A DNA stretch of 64,000 nucleotides, from contig NZ_CM000776.2 in assembly GCF_000162575.1 (NCBI RefSeq), positions 128,950 through 192,949 on the forward strand, given 5' to 3'. Both the position numbers and the translations under genes were made by a program. This DNA comes from Helicobacter canadensis MIT 98-5491. Lineage in GTDB: Bacteria > Campylobacterota > Campylobacteria > Campylobacterales > Helicobacteraceae. The notes under the pieces were generated by a model, which saw nothing but the letters and a program-made list of their open reading frames with translations, searched no databases and was not told the DNA's origin. Of this stretch, positions 61,212-64,000 are shown piece after piece. The first letter of the stretch is position 1; each line of letters starts with the position of its first letter.

Positions 61212-62756
61212 ATGGTATTTAGTTCTTATATTTTTATTTTTGCTTTTTTGCCTGTAATGCTTGCAGGATTCTATGGCTTAAAATATTTTAATCAAAATTT
61301 TTTGGCAAAACTTTTTTTGGTGCTTGGTAGCTTGTTTTTCTATGCTTTTTGGGAGATAAAATATCTTGGAATTCTTTTGTTTTCAATTTTTGCAAACTAT
61401 GGAATTGCTTTATTAATCCTAAAGAGCCTTTCTAAAAATAACTCTAAAAAGAATAATCAAGCTAAATTTTATCTTTATTTTGGAATCTTTTTTAATCTTG
61501 CATTGCTTGGATTTTTTAAATACACAGACTTTTTCTTAGAAAACTTTAATTTATTTTCTAAAATTTTTCAATTAGATTTTAGTATTCCTTTGCCTCACAT
61601 TCTTTTGCCACTTGCCATTTCGTTTTTTACTTTTCAGCAGATTGCTTTTTTGGTGGATTGTTACAAGAAAATTGATGTTAAAGATTTAGAAGAAGATACT
61701 TTTTTAGGCGATTCTAGGATTGATTTTTTAGATTATTGTTTGTTTGTTAGTTTTTTTCCGCAACTTATTGCAGGTCCTATCGTGCATCATAAAGAAATGA
61801 TGCCGCAATTCCAAACGCTTTTTTGCAATACTTGGATAGAGTGGGATAAGATTGCAAAAGGTGTGTTTATCTTTTCTATAGGTTTGTTTAAAAAAGTTTT
61901 TATTGCAGATAGCTTTGCAAAATGGGCGAATAATGGATTTAGCATAGTAGAAAATGGCGGATTTTTAAATATGGCAGAATCTTGGGTAACTTCGCTTTCT
62001 TATACCTTTCAGCTTTATTTTGACTTTAGTGGATATTGCGATATGGCAATAGGTTTGGGATTGTTTTTTGGAATCTTTTTACCAATTAACTTTAATTCGC
62101 CTTATAAATCACTCAATATTACGGAGTTTTGGAGAAAATGGCATATCACTTTGGGCAAGTTTTTAAAAGATTATCTTTATATCCCGCTAGGAGGGAATAA
62201 GGGCTCAAAGATTCTTACGCTTAGGAATCTTTTTATTGTTGCTTTTTTAAGTGGAATTTGGCATGGGGCTGGTTTTGGGTTTGTGATTTGGGGTGCATTG
62301 CATGGGATTGCAATGTGTTTGCATAGAGCTTATGGATATTTGTTAGAATCTTTTAATTGGCAAAAAAGCGCATTTTTGCAAAGCCGTTTTTATAAGATTC
62401 TCTGTTGGTTTCTTACTTTTAATTTTCTTAATCTCACTTGGATATTCTTTAGAGCAGAGAATTTACAAGGTGCTTTGAATTTATTGCAAGGAATGTTTGG
62501 AATTGTATGGGTAGAATTACCAGAAAAAGCAAGACATATCCCCAAACTTCTAGCACAGATTGAGGGAAGAAATGAAACATTATTTTATTTAATCATTGGG
62601 TTTATTGTGATTTTATGTGCAAAAAATAGCATTGAGCTTTTAGAGGATTTTAAGCCCTCATGGAAGAATGTTCTTTTTGCGGGAATTTTATTTTATGTTT
62701 CTATTGTTACGCTTAGTATAACTCCTTATGTAGAGTTTATCTATTTTAATTTTTAG
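61212..62756 (+). CDS. MBOAT-family membrane O-acyltransferase
   Basis: A polytopic O-acyltransferase of the AlgI/PatA/DltB type, 514 residues from ATG 61212, with AGGAA six bases upstream. It has about 10-12 membrane segments. The active-site pair is the His in SGIWHGAGFGFVIWGALHG. FDFSGYCDMAIGLGLFFG and FWRKWHITLGKFLKDYLYIPLGG are the other conserved blocks. It moves acyl groups across the inner membrane for a partner to transfer to a periplasmic glycan; peptidoglycan or a surface polysaccharide are both possible. Confidence 0.92.
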   Translation: MVFSSYIFIFAFLPVMLAGFYGLKYFNQNFLAKLFLVLGSLFFYAFWEIKYLGILLFSIFANYGIALLILKSLSKNNSKKNNQAKFYLYFGIFFNLALLGFFKYTDFFLENFNLFSKIFQLDFSIPLPHILLPLAISFFTFQQIAFLVDCYKKIDVKDLEEDTFLGDSRIDFLDYCLFVSFFPQLIAGPIVHHKEMMPQFQTLFCNTWIEWDKIAKGVFIFSIGLFKKVFIADSFAKWANNGFSIVENGGFLNMAESWVTSLSYTFQLYFDFSGYCDMAIGLGLFFGIFLPINFNSPYKSLNITEFWRKWHITLGKFLKDYLYIPLGGNKGSKILTLRNLFIVAFLSGIWHGAGFGFVIWGALHGIAMCLHRAYGYLLESFNWQKSAFLQSRFYKILCWFLTFNFLNLTWIFFRAENLQGALNLLQGMFGIVWVELPEKARHIPKLLAQIEGRNETLFYLIIGFIVILCAKNSIELLEDFKPSWKNVLFAGILFYVSIVTLSITPYVEFIYFNF

Positions 62757-62763
62757 GGATTTT

Positions 62764-63864
62764 ATGAGTTATTTTAGATTTATTGTTTATTCGTTTGCAT
62801 TTTTTATTTTATTGTCTTTTTTATCTTTGGGGTTAATTTATTTTTATGATCCTATGCAAATCTTCCATAAGAGTTTTTTAAAGGAAGAAAGATTTTTTGG
62901 TGAGATGCGATTAGGAGCTAGGGCTATTATTAAGCATTATGATTTTGATTCTTATATTTTGGGAACTTCAATGCTCCAAAATACCTCTGCAAAAGAAGCT
63001 AATAGGAAATTAGGAGGTAATTGGGTTAATATTTCTCCTGCTGCTAGCACTACCAAAGAGAGAGGAATTATTTTGAATTATTTATTTAGGTATCAAAACC
63101 CTAAGACTCTTATTTATTCTTTGGATGCTTTTGGTGATGAAGTTTCAACTAAGCCAAATTTTCGACTTCTTTATGATGAATCCTTTTTAAATGACTTTGA
63201 GGCTTATTTGAATGATAGATTTATCATCTGCACTTTAACTTTTAGCAAAAAAGAAAAATGCATTGGAAAAGAAAACCTAGAAACGCTTTTGCAATGGATT
63301 AGGGAAGAGAAGCACCAAAAAAGATTGGGTGGTTTTGAGAATTGGATCAAATACAATCCAGATATTTTTAAGCAAGAGTCATTAAAAAGCCTTCCGCAAA
63401 GTAAGCCTGTAGAATTTGATCTTAATCGCATTGATGTAAGTAAGGAGCAAGAGCTATTAGAAACTTTTCTCCTTTCTTTTATAAAAAAATATCCTAATAC
63501 CCAATTTCATTTGATTTTACCCCCTTATTCAAGACTTCATTTTAAAATTAATCCTAAAGCGTTTATAGAGCGAAAAAAAATTACTTATTGGTTGCTTGAG
63601 CAAACAAAAGATTTAAAAAATGTTACAATCTATGGATTTGATACTTTAGATTACGCAGATGATATAGGAAATTATGCAGGAGATACTATTCATTATAAGA
63701 ATGATATGAATTCTTTGGAGCTTGATTCAATACAAAATAAAAAGCATATTTTAACGCCTGATAATATAGAATCTTATTTTGATATTTTTGAGCAAAAAAT
63801 CCAAGATTATGATTTAACGCCGCTAATTAATATTGTAAAAGATTCAAAAATATTAGAGAAATAA
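62764..63864 (+). CDS. SGNH-like partner of the MBOAT acyltransferase
   Basis: A 366-residue protein with one N-terminal transmembrane anchor (about 7-28) and a periplasmic SGNH-like domain. ILGTSMLQNT may hold the nucleophile Ser, and the pair DTIHY near the C-terminus may supply Asp and His. It starts seven bases after the MBOAT gene. AlgJ/AlgX- or DltD-like partners take the acyl group from the MBOAT protein and pass it to the final glycan. The acceptor is unknown. Confidence 0.78.
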   Translation: MSYFRFIVYSFAFFILLSFLSLGLIYFYDPMQIFHKSFLKEERFFGEMRLGARAIIKHYDFDSYILGTSMLQNTSAKEANRKLGGNWVNISPAASTTKERGIILNYLFRYQNPKTLIYSLDAFGDEVSTKPNFRLLYDESFLNDFEAYLNDRFIICTLTFSKKEKCIGKENLETLLQWIREEKHQKRLGGFENWIKYNPDIFKQESLKSLPQSKPVEFDLNRIDVSKEQELLETFLLSFIKKYPNTQFHLILPPYSRLHFKINPKAFIERKKITYWLLEQTKDLKNVTIYGFDTLDYADDIGNYAGDTIHYKNDMNSLELDSIQNKKHILTPDNIESYFDIFEQKIQDYDLTPLINIVKDSKILEK

Positions 63865-63871
63865 GCACTAA

Positions 63872-63888
63872 GGCTATCAAAAATAGCC
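63872..63888 (+). terminator. Short hairpin after the MBOAT operon
   Basis: GGCTAT/ATAGCC with loop CAAAA, eight bases after the stop codon. The stem is only six base pairs and there is no U-run, so it may be a weak terminator or processing site. Confidence 0.3.
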
Positions 63889-63907
63889 AAGCAAAAGGGA
63901 GAAGATA

Positions 63908-64000
63908 ATGAGCAAAGAGAGAATTAAGGAATTAGAAGAAGAGATTGAAGAGCTTTCTATTCAACTTAGTGATATGCTTTGTGTGGCACTTAAGCTCTCA
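63908..64000 (+). CDS. Start of a charged helical protein (cut by window end)
   Basis: ATG 63908 follows AAGGGAG at a six-base spacing. The 31 codons present encode a Glu/Lys-rich helical start with a later hydrophobic stretch (EEEIEELSIQLSDMLCVALKLS). The gene continues beyond the window, so no family can be assigned. Confidence 0.6.
   Translation, partial: MSKERIKELEEEIEELSIQLSDMLCVALKLS

Noticed and set aside
1-64000. CRISPR arrays, insertion sequences, rRNA genes, prophage genes
   Set aside because: No regularly spaced repeats, transposase or integrase frames, rRNA segments or phage structural genes were seen.

Overview
The window is AT-rich, gene-dense DNA from an epsilonproteobacterium, most likely an enterohepatic (non-gastric) Helicobacter. 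Support comes from gene content and order: bamA-mqnC-M16 peptidase and rpsO/flhA/DHH phosphoesterase match arrangements known in Helicobacter, while the P450 next to capsule kps genes recalls the Campylobacter jejuni capsule locus. The species cannot be fixed from the sequence alone.

Layout. 316-2202 is htpG. 2257-3382 is a small accessory patch: an XRE regulator and three small membrane or exported proteins around a repeated TTTTCTATA operator. tRNA-Pro and tRNA-His follow (3461-3642). 3749-7626 holds a membrane hydrolase, a cytochrome P450, a small membrane protein and galE. 7627-13070 (minus strand) is the ABC-transporter capsule export operon kpsM-T-E-D plus kpsS. pldA and kpsC close this block.

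16398-38058 is the capsule sugar cassette, all on the plus strand. It has a phase-variable alpha/beta hydrolase-like gene, a polysialyltransferase-like enzyme, a phase-variable polysaccharide deacetylase, a GNAT-like protein, an acyl carrier protein, a ketoreductase-like SDR and an AMP-forming ligase. These are followed by neuB, neuC and a neuA fused to TPR-like repeats and a family-2 glycosyltransferase. A CDP-6-deoxy/3,6-dideoxyhexose set (rfbF, rfbH, rfbG, two epimerase/reductases and an RfbC-like epimerase), a UDP-galactopyranose-mutase-like flavoprotein and a putative glycosyltransferase complete it. Together the genes predict a Group-2-type capsule containing sialic acid and a CDP-derived deoxysugar, probably with acyl decoration. 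Three poly-G tracts (13, 12 and 14 G) make it switchable.

The most unusual feature is a 288-bp inverted duplication of part of neuA (27034-27321 and 29088-29375). Recombination between the copies would swap the NeuA-TPR-glycosyltransferase fusion for a stand-alone 246-residue NeuA ending at an immediate stop codon.

38170-39770 is a MerR regulator, MdaB-like quinone reductase and hexapeptide acetyltransferase unit. The rest is mainly housekeeping: metE, gltX, lpxD, ilvH, ilvB, a class V aminotransferase, a cation/proton antiporter, tyrA, bamA, mqnC, an M16-like protein, recG, rpsO, flhA, a DHH phosphoesterase, and an MBOAT O-acyltransferase with its partner.
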